A DNA stretch of 64,000 nucleotides from Gemmobacter lutimaris (GCF_003570715.1 NZ_QXXQ01000009.1:84476-148475), one strand, 5' to 3'; counted from the stretch's first letter, positions 46,018-57,724 are shown. The notes: generated from the letters alone by a model not told the origin. Made by a program: numbers and translations.

Positions 46018-46862
46018 TCCGTCACGAGGCAGACTGGGCGCGGGATCGGCTGGACGCCGATTACACCGCAAGGAAGTGTTGTTCGGTCGAAGCGTTCGAG
46101 GCAACGATTGACGCCTATGCCGGGCAAAGTGCGCTGGCGCGCGAAACACTCCCCTGCCGCGCCAATCTGCTGTTTGACGATGTGACCGGCCAGCGGCTTG
46201 ATCTGCTGGCCACCGATCCGTCAAGCCTTCGTCCGCTGATGGTCTTTGTCCATGGCGGTTACTGGCGAGCGTTATCAAAGGAACATTCAACCTTCGCGGC
46301 CCCCATGCTGGCGGCGCATGGGATCGCCACCGCAGCACCGGATTACCGGCTGGCACCCGCTGCCAGCATTGCCGACATTGTGCATGATGTGCGGAAGTCG
46401 GTTGCGTGGCTCTGGCACAATGCGCCCGACCTGGGAATTGACCGGAGCCGGATCGTCGTTGCAGGCAGTTCGGCCGGGGGGCATCTGACAGGTGCGCTGG
46501 CGGCGCCGGACTGGCCCGCGCAATACGGGCTGCCGGTGCATCCGCTGCGCGGGGCGCTGCCAATCAGCGGGCTGTTCGAACTGGCGCCGCTGGCCGCGAT
46601 GACCGTGCAGGACTGGATGGGCTTCACCCCCGAACAGATCGCCGATTGCAGTCCGCTGCGGCATCTGCCGGCCGGTGGCATGAAACTCGGGGTGGCAGTG
46701 GCCGAGCAGGAAACGGCCGGATTCCACCGCCAGAGTGCGGCCTATGCCCAAGCGACCGGCGCACCGCTGCTGCAAGTTGCGGGACGTCACCATTTCGATG
46801 TGATCCTCGATCTTTGCGAGGCCGACAGCGATCTGTCGCGGATGCTTTTGTGGCTGTTCTGA
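46014..46862 (+). CDS. Alpha/beta hydrolase, kynurenine-formamidase-like
   Basis: A 282-residue hydrolase. The oxyanion region VFVHGGYWRAL, nucleophile elbow VVAGSSAGGHL and a late histidine (AGRHHFDVIL) define the fold and match arylformamidases (N-formylkynurenine to kynurenine). That function would suit a route to 3-hydroxyanthranilate, though kynurenine 3-monooxygenase and kynureninase genes are not present here; a related amide or ester substrate is equally possible. The start overlaps the CoxG-like stop (ATGA). It is the last gene of the cluster. Confidence 0.8.
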   Translation: MIRHEADWARDRLDADYTARKCCSVEAFEATIDAYAGQSALARETLPCRANLLFDDVTGQRLDLLATDPSSLRPLMVFVHGGYWRALSKEHSTFAAPMLAAHGIATAAPDYRLAPAASIADIVHDVRKSVAWLWHNAPDLGIDRSRIVVAGSSAGGHLTGALAAPDWPAQYGLPVHPLRGALPISGLFELAPLAAMTVQDWMGFTPEQIADCSPLRHLPAGGMKLGVAVAEQETAGFHRQSAAYAQATGAPLLQVAGRHHFDVILDLCEADSDLSRMLLWLF

Positions 46863-46936
46863 GAGGCGGCGCTTACCGGTTGGAAAGATTCGGCTTCTAG
46901 GCTGGTGCGGAATGGTGCCAGCGGAGAATCCGGTTC

Positions 46937-47608
46937 ATGCCCTACACTCTGGCCTTCTTACTGTGCCTGTGCCTTACCGCCTTGCCTGCGCTGGCCAGCA
47001 CGGCTGACTTGTGCGATCACGCTGCGGCACGGGCCGCTGCGGAAACGGATGTGCCGCTGGACGTGCTGCTGGCGCTGACGCGGACCGAGACGGGTCGCAC
47101 AAAAGCCGGTCGGATAGAGCCTTGGCCCTGGGCCGTCAATCAGGGCGGCAAGGGGTGGTGGTTCGACAGTGCCAAAGCCGCGCAGGACTGGGTTGAAGAT
47201 CAGCTTCAGACCGGGATCACCAATATCGACATCGGCTGTTTCCAGTTGAATCACCGCTGGCATTCGAGGGCCTTCCCTTCGTTGCAGGCCATGTTCGACC
47301 CCGAAGAAAACGCACTTTACGCGGCCCGCTATCTGGCTGGGAAATATCGGGAAACCGGCGATTGGGAGGCAGCGGCGGGCGCGTATCATTCGGCAACCGA
47401 TACCTATGCCAGCCGCTATATGGACCGTTTCCGCACGGTTCGCGCCGGCTTGGGAACATTGCCCGTGCCGGTGCTGACGCTGGCCAGTGCCGAACCGGCA
47501 CCAAGGCCGAACCGCTATCCGCTTTTGCAGCCAGGTAGTCGCAGCGCCCGTGGCTCCCTTGTGCCGCGCAGCGTGGGTGGCTCATCCCTGTTTGCCCGTC
47601 TGCCCTGA
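46937..47608 (+). CDS. Lytic transglycosylase SLT-domain protein (flagellar context)
   Basis: A 223-residue exported protein with a signal ending ALAST. The SLT fold is shown by the catalytic glutamate in ALTRTETGR, the block IGCFQLNHRWH and AARYLAGKYRETGDW. It cleaves peptidoglycan, and as it lies 10 bases before flhA it probably opens the wall for the flagellar rod. The C-terminal ~50 residues are Pro/Ser-rich and low in structure. Confidence 0.85.
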   Translation: MPYTLAFLLCLCLTALPALASTADLCDHAAARAAAETDVPLDVLLALTRTETGRTKAGRIEPWPWAVNQGGKGWWFDSAKAAQDWVEDQLQTGITNIDIGCFQLNHRWHSRAFPSLQAMFDPEENALYAARYLAGKYRETGDWEAAAGAYHSATDTYASRYMDRFRTVRAGLGTLPVPVLTLASAEPAPRPNRYPLLQPGSRSARGSLVPRSVGGSSLFARLP

Positions 47609-47618
47609 GACGACCAGG

Positions 47619-49679
47619 ATGATTGCACTTCTGCCACGCCCTACCGTTCTGCTGGCACTCGCCCTGATGGCGGTGATCGGCATGATGATCCTGCCGGTGC
47701 CGACCTGGTTGCTGGACATCGGGCTTGCCGTGTCTTTTGCGCTGGCCATCCTTATGTTCACCGTCACCTTGTTCGTGGAGCGCCCGCTGGATTTCTCGGC
47801 CTTCCCGACAATCCTGCTGTCCTCCCTGATGCTGCGACTGGCGCTGAACGTCTCATCCACCAAGCTGATCATCGGTCAAGGGCATACAGGCACGGCCGCC
47901 GCCGGCCATGTGATTGAAGGCTTTGCCAATTTCATCATGGGCGGCAATCTGCTTCTGGGTGTCGTGGTGTTCTGCGTCCTTATGATCGTGAATTTTACCG
48001 TCATCACAAAGGGGGCAGGTCGCATGGCCGAGGTCGGGGCCCGTTTCGCACTGGACGGGATGCCGGGCAAGCAACTTGCAATCGACGCCGACATGGCAGC
48101 AGGCGCGATCACCCATGAAGAGGCGAAGACGCGACGGGAACGCGAACTGGCCGAGACCAACTTTTTCGGCTCGCTGGATGGTGCGTCGAAATTCGTCAAG
48201 GGCGATGCTGTGGCGGGCCTGCTGATCACAGGGCTGAACATTGTCATGGGCCTGATCATGGGCATTGTCATCCATGGCATGCCTGTGGGCCGGGCCTTTG
48301 AAACCTACGCCATCCTGACGGTTGGCGATGGTCTGGTGAGCCAGATCCCGGCGGTGGTGATTTCGGTCCCCGCGGCAATCCTGCTGGCGCGTGGCGGTGC
48401 GACGGGGGCGGTAGATGTGTCGTTCTTCCATCAGCTTGGGCAATATCCGGCAGCAATGGGCACAGTGGCGCTGCTGCTCGCGCTGTTTGCGCTGGTGCCG
48501 GGTCTGCCCTTTCTGCCTTTCATGCTGGGCGCGGCTGCGCTGGGCGGTCTGGCGTGGAACGGCTTGCGCCGCCGCGCCTTGCCACCCGCCACTGAAGCAG
48601 AGGTGGCGGCTGAACCGGCAAGGAAATCCCTGGGTGATCTGCTGGATTTCGACGATATTCATATCGAATTCGCGCCCAGTCTTATCCCGATGGTGCTGGA
48701 CCCCGCAACCGGGCTGGATGCGCGCATCCAGAATATGCGCAATCATATCGCCACCAGCTTCGGGCTGATCCTGCCGGAAATCCGGCTGACGGACGATCCT
48801 CTGTTGCCTCCGGGCAGCTACCGCATCCGACTTCAGGGGGTCGAACGGGTGCGTGATCGTCTGATCCCGGACCGGGTGCTGGCGCTGCTGGCCGAAGGTG
48901 TGGCGGCGCCCGAGGGGATGGATGTGCGCGAGCCCGTTTATGGCGCTGCGGCACGATGGATCGCGGCTGACTCGCAGGAAGACGCAGCCATTGCGGGATT
49001 GACCGTTGTGACACCAGCCGAGGTTCTGGCCACGCATTTGCTTGAGGTTCTGAAAGCCAATCTGGCGCGGTTGCTGACGTTGAAGGGGCTTCGTCGGCTG
49101 CTGGACGAATTCGTCAAGGTCAGCGATCCGTCGCGGGCCGAGGCGAACCGTCGGTTGCTGGATGAACTTGTCCCTGACCGTGTGCCGGTTGACATGCTGT
49201 TGGCGGTGCTGCGGCTTTTGCTGGACGAAAGGGTCTCGATCCGCAATCTGCCGCTGATCCTGGAGGCCATCGCCGAAGCGCGCGGCCTCGGTCACCCCGA
49301 GGCGATCTGCGAACATGTCCGGCAGCGGCTGGGTTTCCAGCTGGTGGCCGAGTTGAAGCGCGAGGATGGCACCATTCCGCTGCTGCAACTGGCGCCCGAA
49401 TGGGAAAAGACCTTTGCCACCTATCAGATCGACGGAGAGCGCGGGTTGCGTGATGTGGCCCTGCCGCCTGAACAATTCGGCCGACTTGCCACCGCCCTGG
49501 CAGAGCGGCTGTCGCGCGCGGCGGAAGCAGGCACTTTCCCGGCGCTTGTCACCTCGACCCTGCGACGGCGCTTTCTGCGCACGGTTCTGGCGGCACGGGG
49601 GCTGACGACGCCTGTCCTGTCCTATGACGAAATCGGGCTGGAGGCACGCCCGGCGATGATTGGCACGGTTCCTGCATGA
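47619..49679 (+). CDS. flhA: Flagellar export-gate protein FlhA
   Basis: A 686-residue protein. I start at the ATG at 47619, where the membrane domain begins (about eight helices to residue 320). The FHIPEP block is clear: GRMAEVGARFALDGMPGKQLAIDAD and AKTRRERELAETNFFGSLDGASKFVKGDA. The cytoplasmic part follows. FlhA forms the ring at the base of the flagellar type III export gate. Its stop overlaps the fliR start (ATGA). Confidence 0.95.
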   Translation: MIALLPRPTVLLALALMAVIGMMILPVPTWLLDIGLAVSFALAILMFTVTLFVERPLDFSAFPTILLSSLMLRLALNVSSTKLIIGQGHTGTAAAGHVIEGFANFIMGGNLLLGVVVFCVLMIVNFTVITKGAGRMAEVGARFALDGMPGKQLAIDADMAAGAITHEEAKTRRERELAETNFFGSLDGASKFVKGDAVAGLLITGLNIVMGLIMGIVIHGMPVGRAFETYAILTVGDGLVSQIPAVVISVPAAILLARGGATGAVDVSFFHQLGQYPAAMGTVALLLALFALVPGLPFLPFMLGAAALGGLAWNGLRRRALPPATEAEVAAEPARKSLGDLLDFDDIHIEFAPSLIPMVLDPATGLDARIQNMRNHIATSFGLILPEIRLTDDPLLPPGSYRIRLQGVERVRDRLIPDRVLALLAEGVAAPEGMDVREPVYGAAARWIAADSQEDAAIAGLTVVTPAEVLATHLLEVLKANLARLLTLKGLRRLLDEFVKVSDPSRAEANRRLLDELVPDRVPVDMLLAVLRLLLDERVSIRNLPLILEAIAEARGLGHPEAICEHVRQRLGFQLVAELKREDGTIPLLQLAPEWEKTFATYQIDGERGLRDVALPPEQFGRLATALAERLSRAAEAGTFPALVTSTLRRRFLRTVLAARGLTTPVLSYDEIGLEARPAMIGTVPA

Positions 49680-50449
49680 TGGGGCTGTTTCCCTTGCTAA
49701 CACAGCTTGGCGACCTTGCCGCTCCGCTTTTCGCGGCGGCCCTGGTCGTATTGCTAAGGGTTGGCGCGGCGGTGGCATTGATGCCGGGCTTCGGTGAAAC
49801 CATGCTGCCAGCGCGGATAAAGCTGGTTGCGGCGCTTGCGTTTACCTTGATTGTCACCCCGATGGTCCTGCCGCAGGGCCTGCAACCCGAAACCGTGGGA
49901 TTCACCCTGTTTCTGACGGAACCGGCCATTGGCCTGATGCTGGGGCTTGGCCTGCGCTTCTTCATCTTCGCGCTGCAAACGGCCGGTGCGATCATCGCGC
50001 AGGCCACTTCGCTGTCGCAGTTCTTTGGTGGTATGGGTGAGTCGCAACCCGCGATGGGGCATGCGCTCAGCCTCGCAGGCCTCGCGCTATTCATGACTCT
50101 GGGCCTGCATCTGCGGGCCGCCCAATACCTTGCCGAAAGCTACAGCACCTTTCCGCCCGGCACCATATTGCCTTCGGGCGACCTGCTGCATTGGGGGCTG
50201 GCGCAGGTTGGCCGATCCTTCCGGCTTGCGTTGGCCTTTGCCGCTCCGTTCGTTATCGGCTCGCTCCTTTACAATGTGGCGATCGGCGTGGTGAATCGGG
50301 CGATGCCGCAATTGATGGTGGCTTTTATTGGTGCCCCGGCGCTTACCCTTGGGGGCCTCGCCTTGTTTGCCCTGGTGGCGCCGCTGATCCTGCCGGTCTG
50401 GGCAGACGCGGTTGAGAGCTTTCTCCTCAATCCGCTGGCAGCGCCATGA
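49676..50449 (+). CDS. fliR: Flagellar export protein FliR
   Basis: A 257-residue integral membrane protein of the export gate. MLPARIKLVAALAFTLIVTPMVLP, GFFLTEPAIGLMLGLGLRFFIFALQTAG-like segments and a late FALVAPLILPVW are as in FliR. It overlaps flhA at its start and flhB at its end by 4 bases each, so the three are coupled. Confidence 0.93.
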   Translation: MMGLFPLLTQLGDLAAPLFAAALVVLLRVGAAVALMPGFGETMLPARIKLVAALAFTLIVTPMVLPQGLQPETVGFTLFLTEPAIGLMLGLGLRFFIFALQTAGAIIAQATSLSQFFGGMGESQPAMGHALSLAGLALFMTLGLHLRAAQYLAESYSTFPPGTILPSGDLLHWGLAQVGRSFRLALAFAAPFVIGSLLYNVAIGVVNRAMPQLMVAFIGAPALTLGGLALFALVAPLILPVWADAVESFLLNPLAAP

Positions 50450-51519
50450 GCGAGGATAGCGACGACAAGACATTCGAGGCGTCGCAGAAGCGGCTTGACG
50501 ATCAGCGCCGCGAAGGCCGGATCGCGCGATCACAGGATCTGCTGTCGGCGGCGGCCTATACGGGATTTCTGCTTGCCCTTGTTTTGACCGGCGGTTGGTC
50601 GGCGCAGCATCTGGCTGCGCAACTTGGGGGCGTGCTGGCCAATGCCGATCTGTTGTCGCGTCAAATGACGGCCGGCGCGCGGGCATCCTTGGTCGGCATT
50701 CTGCCGGATCTGCTGCTACCGCTGCTGCCTGTGTTTGGCCTGCCCGCGATGATGGTGCTGTTGGCCTTGACCGCACAGCGTGCCTTTCTGTTTACCCCCA
50801 CAAATCTGTTGCCGAAGCTTTCGCGCATTTCTCCGCTTGCAACAGCTACGCAAAAGTTCGGGCGGCGCGGGATGTTCGATTTTGCAAAGAACACCGTAAA
50901 ACTGGCAATCGTGGCTGGTATCCTGGGGGCCTTTCTGACCGGTCGGATGGATGAGGTGGTATCGTCCCTGCGTGTGACGCCGGAACAGGGGCTACTGGTT
51001 CTGGATGATCTTCTGACCGGCTTCGTGACACTTGTGGTGTTGACCGCTTTGGTGATCGGAATGCTGGATTACCTTTGGCAGATTGCAGAACATCGCCGCC
51101 AGAATCGCATGTCGCGGCAAGAGATGAAGGATGAACACAAGGAGGTCGAGGGCGATCCGCATGCCAAGTGGCAGCGCCGCCAGCGCGGGCAAGAGATCGC
51201 CACCAACCGGATGCTGCGTGATGTGGCAGAGGCGAGCGTGGTGATCGTCAACCCGACGCATTATGCGGTGGCGCTGAAATGGAGCAAGGCTTCCGGTCGT
51301 GCCCCGGTTTGTGTTGCGAAAGGGGTGGACGAGATCGCGGCGCGCATCCGTGAACGGGCGGCAGAGGCAGGCGTGCCCATGCACAGTGATCCGCCCACCG
51401 CGCGGGCGCTGCACTCCGTGATGCAGATTGGTGATGAAATTCCGGCAGATCAGTTCCGTGCCGTGGCGGCCGCGATCCGTTTTGCCGATGCGATGCGAAA
51501 ACGGGTGAGGGGGCGATGA
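50446..51519 (+). CDS. flhB: Flagellar export switch protein FlhB
   Basis: A 357-residue protein. An N-terminal charged start (DDKTFEASQKRLDDQRREGRIARSQDL) and four membrane helices precede the cytoplasmic domain. The autocleavage motif NPTH begins at Asn269 (VIVNPTHYAVALKW), so the protein can switch substrate from hook to filament. The next gene overlaps its stop by 4 bases. Confidence 0.95.
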   Translation: MSEDSDDKTFEASQKRLDDQRREGRIARSQDLLSAAAYTGFLLALVLTGGWSAQHLAAQLGGVLANADLLSRQMTAGARASLVGILPDLLLPLLPVFGLPAMMVLLALTAQRAFLFTPTNLLPKLSRISPLATATQKFGRRGMFDFAKNTVKLAIVAGILGAFLTGRMDEVVSSLRVTPEQGLLVLDDLLTGFVTLVVLTALVIGMLDYLWQIAEHRRQNRMSRQEMKDEHKEVEGDPHAKWQRRQRGQEIATNRMLRDVAEASVVIVNPTHYAVALKWSKASGRAPVCVAKGVDEIAARIRERAAEAGVPMHSDPPTARALHSVMQIGDEIPADQFRAVAAAIRFADAMRKRVRGR

Positions 51520-51845
51520 CAGACGAACGGCTTAAGCAATTGGCTACGTTAAGCGATCTGATCCGTGACCGGGCGCTGGAGGATCTGCGTCGCGCCGCAG
51601 CCGAACGGGATATGACAAAGGCCCACCTTGCCGGCTTGGCGGTCCTTCCTGCGACAGGTCTGTCGCCGCTTGCAGCCGCGCGCGCGGCGCAAGCCTATCA
51701 GCAATGGGCAGATGAAAGGCGCCGCCAGTTGAATATGCAACTCGCGCGCCAGACTGTGACGGTCATGCAGCGGCAGGCCGACGCCAGGCAGGCTTTCGGA
51801 CGGGCGGAAGTCTTGCACCGTCTGGCCGCATCGGGCCGCCGCTAA
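51516..51845 (+). CDS. Small coiled-coil protein, FliJ-like position
   Basis: A 109-residue, charged, almost wholly helical protein with no signal or membrane segment. Heptad-like spacing and residues such as LEDLRRAAAERDMTKAHLAGL and RRRQLNMQLARQTVTVMQRQADARQAFGRAEVLHRL suggest an antiparallel coiled coil, as in FliJ. FliJ is usually ~150 residues and links FlhA to the export ATPase. It is the last gene of the flagellar run, coupled to flhB. Function is inferred only from shape and place. It ends 3 bases from the gyrB stop. Confidence 0.6.
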   Translation: MTDERLKQLATLSDLIRDRALEDLRRAAAERDMTKAHLAGLAVLPATGLSPLAAARAAQAYQQWADERRRQLNMQLARQTVTVMQRQADARQAFGRAEVLHRLAASGRR

Positions 51846-51848
51846 CAC

Positions 51849-54329
<2,481 letters not shown>

Positions 54330-54353
54330 TTATAGCGACTGGGGTAGGGAATG

Positions 54354-54371
54354 TCACCCCTAGGGGGGTGA
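54354..54371. promoter_or_regulatory. Inverted repeat upstream of gyrB
   Basis: TCACCCC - TAGG - GGGGTGA, a perfect 7 bp hairpin between gyrB and the lysE-type gene. It may end the upstream transcript or regulate gyrB. No T run is present. Confidence 0.35.
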
Positions 54372-54379
54372 ATTGACCG

Positions 54380-55000
54380 TCAAAGGAAGGGGATCGCCAG
54401 CGCAACGGCAATCAGCATCATGCCCGAGCCGACATTGAGCCGGTGCAGGTTCTTCGGGCTGGACAAGAGTGCCCGCGCACGGTCCAGAAACAGGGCAAGG
54501 CCAAGGTTGCCCAGCATCGGCACAAGGGCGGAAACCGCGATAATGGCGATGATGTCGGCCGTTGTCAGGCGCTCCAGATCAAAAAAGCCAGGCAAGGCGC
54601 CCATGTAGAACAGGATCGCCTTCGGATTGCCGATCACCGCGGCCAAGCCTACGGAAAACCCGGCCCAGAGACCCGGCCGTGTCAGTCGGCTGTCGCTGCC
54701 GGGCGCCTGCGGTTTCTTCCGCAGAAGCAGCACGCCCATGACAAGAAAGATTGCCGCCGCGACCCAGCGCAGGAGACTCAGCACATCGCCGTAAAGCGTG
54801 GTGATCCAACTGAGGCCCAGTATGGCGCTCAGCGGCCAGAACAGATCGCCCAGTGCCACGCCCACGGCCAGAGGCCATGCGGCGGCGAATCCGCCGGACA
54901 GCGCGCGCGCCGTCAGGGCGACCCAGACCGGACCGGGAATGGCCCACAGCGCCGCCATGCCGCCCGCATAGACGATCAATTGCCAGAAAGTGATGCTCAA
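54380..55000 (-). CDS. LysE/RhtB-family amino-acid exporter
   Basis: A 206-residue membrane protein with six hydrophobic segments. The family start GPVWVALTARALSGGFAAAWPLAVGVALGDLFW and the block VGLAAVIGNPKAILFYMGALPGF are present. LysE proteins export amino acids or homoserine lactones. It begins 7 bases after the VOC gene ends and is probably part of the recF operon. The substrate is unknown. Confidence 0.9.
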   Translation of the reverse strand: MSITFWQLIVYAGGMAALWAIPGPVWVALTARALSGGFAAAWPLAVGVALGDLFWPLSAILGLSWITTLYGDVLSLLRWVAAAIFLVMGVLLLRKKPQAPGSDSRLTRPGLWAGFSVGLAAVIGNPKAILFYMGALPGFFDLERLTTADIIAIIAVSALVPMLGNLGLALFLDRARALLSSPKNLHRLNVGSGMMLIAVALAIPFL

Positions 55001-55007
55001 GATGGGG

Positions 55008-55436
55008 TTACTCCGGCAGGTGCAGCGAGCCGTCCGCTTCCAGCGGCCAGAACGGGTTCATGGCCACTTCCCAGACATGGCCATCCGGGTCGGCCCAATA
55101 ACCGGAATAACCGCCCCAGAACACCTTTTCAGGTGCCTTCAGGGCGGTTGCCCCGGCGGTCAGTGCGGCGGCAAAAGCCGCGTCCACCTCTGCCTCGGTC
55201 GCAAAATTCTGCGCCAGCGTGATAGCCCCGGTGCCCAGAACAGCCCCTTTGCGGCCCTGATCCGTGGCTAGGTCATCCCGCCCGAACAGCCCAAATACCA
55301 TGCCGTTGATCTGGAAGAAGGCCACTGTCTCCTGGCTTTGCGCATGTTCCTGCCAGCCGAGCCGGGCATAAAAAGCGCGCGCGGCGGCCAGATCGGCCAC
55401 GCCAAGGGTAATCAGGGTCACACGCTGCGGGGTCAT
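55008..55436 (-). CDS. VOC-superfamily (glyoxalase-fold) protein
   Basis: A 142-residue protein of the vicinal-oxygen-chelate fold. It shows VTLITLGVADLAAARAFYARLGW at the start and YFADPDGHVWEVA-like GYWADPDGHVWEVAMNP at the end, the usual pair of beta-alpha-beta modules. Its metal-site histidine and glutamate (in DGHVWEV) suggest an active enzyme, but the reaction is unknown. The start codon overlaps the recF stop (ATGA). Confidence 0.85.
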   Translation of the reverse strand: MTPQRVTLITLGVADLAAARAFYARLGWQEHAQSQETVAFFQINGMVFGLFGRDDLATDQGRKGAVLGTGAITLAQNFATEAEVDAAFAAALTAGATALKAPEKVFWGGYSGYWADPDGHVWEVAMNPFWPLEADGSLHLPE

Positions 55437-56524
55437 GGCACCTCCCGGATGCTCGACAGGCCGACGTCATCGGCGATGGCGAAGCTTTGCCCGCGCGCGC
55501 CCAGACTGTCAAACAGTCCCGGCTCGGTTCCGGTCATGATCGCCTGCGCCCCCAGGGCGCAGATCTCGTCATAAAGCGCGGCACGACGCCCGGCATCCAG
55601 ATGCGCGGCCACCTCATCCAGCAAAAGGATCGGCGGCCGTCCCAGATCGGCGGCCAGCGCCCGCGCATTGGCCAGCATCAAACTGATCAGCAGCGCCTTC
55701 TGCTCGCCTGTCGAACATTGATCGGCGGGCACGCCCTTGGCGCTGAACACAGCTTGCAGGTCAATGCGATGCGGCCCCAGTAGCGTGCGCCCTGCCGCCA
55801 TGTCTCGGCGCCGGTTTTCTGCCAGCGCGGCGGCAAGGTCATCCACCTCGCCTTCGGGGTGAACCAGCGTCAGTGATGCGCGGGGAAAGGCGGTCTCCGC
55901 CCCCTCCTGCGCGGCCGTCAGCCGTGCCAGCGCATCGGCGCGGTTCGCAGCGATCACCGCGCCAGAGGCCGCCATTTGCGCCTCCAGCGCGCCATACCAA
56001 TGCGGGTCGCGAACCTCGTCCTTCAACAGCCGATTGCGGTCACGCATGGCCTTTTCGTAAGTCAGAACGGCCTCGGCATGATCGGGCGAAAAGCTCAGCA
56101 CCGTGCGATCCAGAAACCGCCGCCGTCCCTCCGCCGCCTCGATCCATAGCCGGTCCATCGCGGGCACCAGCCAAACCATGCGCAGAATGCGCGCGAGTGC
56201 CAGTTGCGGTGCGGTCTTGCCGTCGATCCGCACCTGACGCGGCCCGCCCTCGGCCCAGGTTTCCAGCTCATGCGCCGCGCTCAAACCCGCCACGGTAGCC
56301 GCGATCTTCCAGCCGATCGCCTCGGGCCGCCGTGCCAGATCTTCCGCCGCCGCGCGCCGCAAGCCACGGCCGGGCGAGAGCAGCGACACCGCCTCAAGGA
56401 TATTGGTCTTGCCCGCACCATTGGCCCCGACCAGCGCCACCGGCCGCCCGTCAAACTCCAGCCGCGCGGCGCGATGGCTGCGGAAATGCGAAAGCTGAAG
56501 CGTCAGGATCGCCAGACCGCTCAC
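55433..56524 (-). CDS. recF: DNA replication and repair protein RecF
   Basis: A 363-residue SMC-like ATPase. Walker A GANGAGKTNILEA lies near the N-terminus, and the signature/Walker B region STGEQKALLISLMLANARAL and ILLLDEVAAHLDAGRR is near the C-terminus. RecF loads RecA at gapped DNA. It is downstream of dnaN in the classic dnaA-dnaN-recF-gyrB order, with an intervening terminator. Confidence 0.97.
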   Translation of the reverse strand: MSGLAILTLQLSHFRSHRAARLEFDGRPVALVGANGAGKTNILEAVSLLSPGRGLRRAAAEDLARRPEAIGWKIAATVAGLSAAHELETWAEGGPRQVRIDGKTAPQLALARILRMVWLVPAMDRLWIEAAEGRRRFLDRTVLSFSPDHAEAVLTYEKAMRDRNRLLKDEVRDPHWYGALEAQMAASGAVIAANRADALARLTAAQEGAETAFPRASLTLVHPEGEVDDLAAALAENRRRDMAAGRTLLGPHRIDLQAVFSAKGVPADQCSTGEQKALLISLMLANARALAADLGRPPILLLDEVAAHLDAGRRAALYDEICALGAQAIMTGTEPGLFDSLGARGQSFAIADDVGLSSIREVP

Positions 56525-56561
56525 CCGAACCCCTTTTGCTTCTTGCCCAAATACTCAAAAG

Positions 56562-56586
56562 AACGGCGGCCAGAGGCGCCGCCGTT
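56562..56586 (-). terminator. Terminator after dnaN
   Basis: A perfect 9 bp stem AACGGCGGC / GCCGCCGTT with a 7-base loop. On the minus strand it is followed by CTTTTGAGTATTT. It lies 20 bases past the dnaN stop and separates dnaN from recF. Confidence 0.75.
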
Positions 56587-56605
56587 GCCTTGTCCCGCGT
56601 CGGCG

Positions 56606-57724
56606 TCAGACGCGCATCGGCATCACGACATAGACCGCCGAAGTGTCATTGCCTTCGCGCATCAGGGTCGGATCGCCGGAGGAGTTGAACAGGAACACCG
56701 CATTTTCGCGGTCCACCTGGCTCGCGATTTCCAGCAGGTATTTGGCGTTGAATCCGATCTCCAGCCGCTCGTCGCCATAGGCCACGGCCAGTTCCTCCTC
56801 GGCGGCGCCGCTGTCCGGAGCATTGACCGACAGGATCAGCCGGTCTTCGTCAAGGCTCAGCTTCACAGCGCGCGAGCGTTCCGAAGAAACGGTCGCCACC
56901 CGGTCCACCGCCTTGGCGAAATCGGTGGCATCCACCTCCAGCCGGCGCGAATTGTTCATCGGAATGACACGGGTGTAATCCGGGAAGGTGCCGTCGATGA
57001 CCTTCGAGGTCATGGTGATGGCCGGCGTCGCAAAGCGCACCTTGGTTTCGGACACCGAAACCGCGATCTGCGCTTCGTCATCGTCCAGAAGTTTGCGCAG
57101 CTCGTTCACTGTCTTGCGCGGCACGATGACGCCCGGCATGCCCTCGGCGCCTTCCGGCAGCGGCGCGTCGATCCGGGCCAGACGGTGCCCGTCGGTCGCC
57201 ACGCAGCGCAGCACCGGGCCATCCTCGCCGGTCGAGACATGCATATAGACGCCATTCAGGTAATAGCGGGTTTCCTCGGTCGAGATGGCGAATTTCGCCT
57301 TGTCGAACAGGCGGCGCAGCACCGGGGCGGCGGCGGCGAAGTTCGTCGTATATTCCGACGAGGCCATGATCGGAAAATCTTCTTTCGGCAGCGTCGCCAG
57401 ATTGAAGGTCGAACGCCCGGCGGTCACTGTCAGCCGCCCGGCCGCAGGATCGTCGGCCAGCGTGACCAGCGCGCCATCAGGCAATTTGCGCACGATTTCA
57501 TGCAACATCACGGCCGAGACCGTGGTGGCGCCGGGGCGTTCCACCATGGCGGGGGCACGGTCCACCACTTCGATGTCAAGATCGGTGGCGCGGAAGCTGA
57601 TCTGGGCGCCTTCCGCCTCCATCAGCACATTGGCGAGGATCGGGATGGTATTGCGCCGTTCCACCACAGACTGCGCCTGAGCCACGGCCTTGAGCAGCGT
57701 GCCGCGTTCAATGCTGATCTTCAT
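56606..57724 (-). CDS. dnaN: DNA polymerase III beta subunit (sliding clamp)
   Basis: A 372-residue clamp with three similar domains. The N-terminal KISIERGTLLKAVAQAQSVVERRNTIPILANVLMEA is typical, and the C-terminal VYVVMPMRV end matches. I start at the ATG at 57724, not the longer frame to 57781, because the family begins with MKI/MKL. A 170-base gap separates it from dnaA. Confidence 0.97.
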   Translation of the reverse strand: MKISIERGTLLKAVAQAQSVVERRNTIPILANVLMEAEGAQISFRATDLDIEVVDRAPAMVERPGATTVSAVMLHEIVRKLPDGALVTLADDPAAGRLTVTAGRSTFNLATLPKEDFPIMASSEYTTNFAAAAPVLRRLFDKAKFAISTEETRYYLNGVYMHVSTGEDGPVLRCVATDGHRLARIDAPLPEGAEGMPGVIVPRKTVNELRKLLDDDEAQIAVSVSETKVRFATPAITMTSKVIDGTFPDYTRVIPMNNSRRLEVDATDFAKAVDRVATVSSERSRAVKLSLDEDRLILSVNAPDSGAAEEELAVAYGDERLEIGFNAKYLLEIASQVDRENAVFLFNSSGDPTLMREGNDTSAVYVVMPMRV

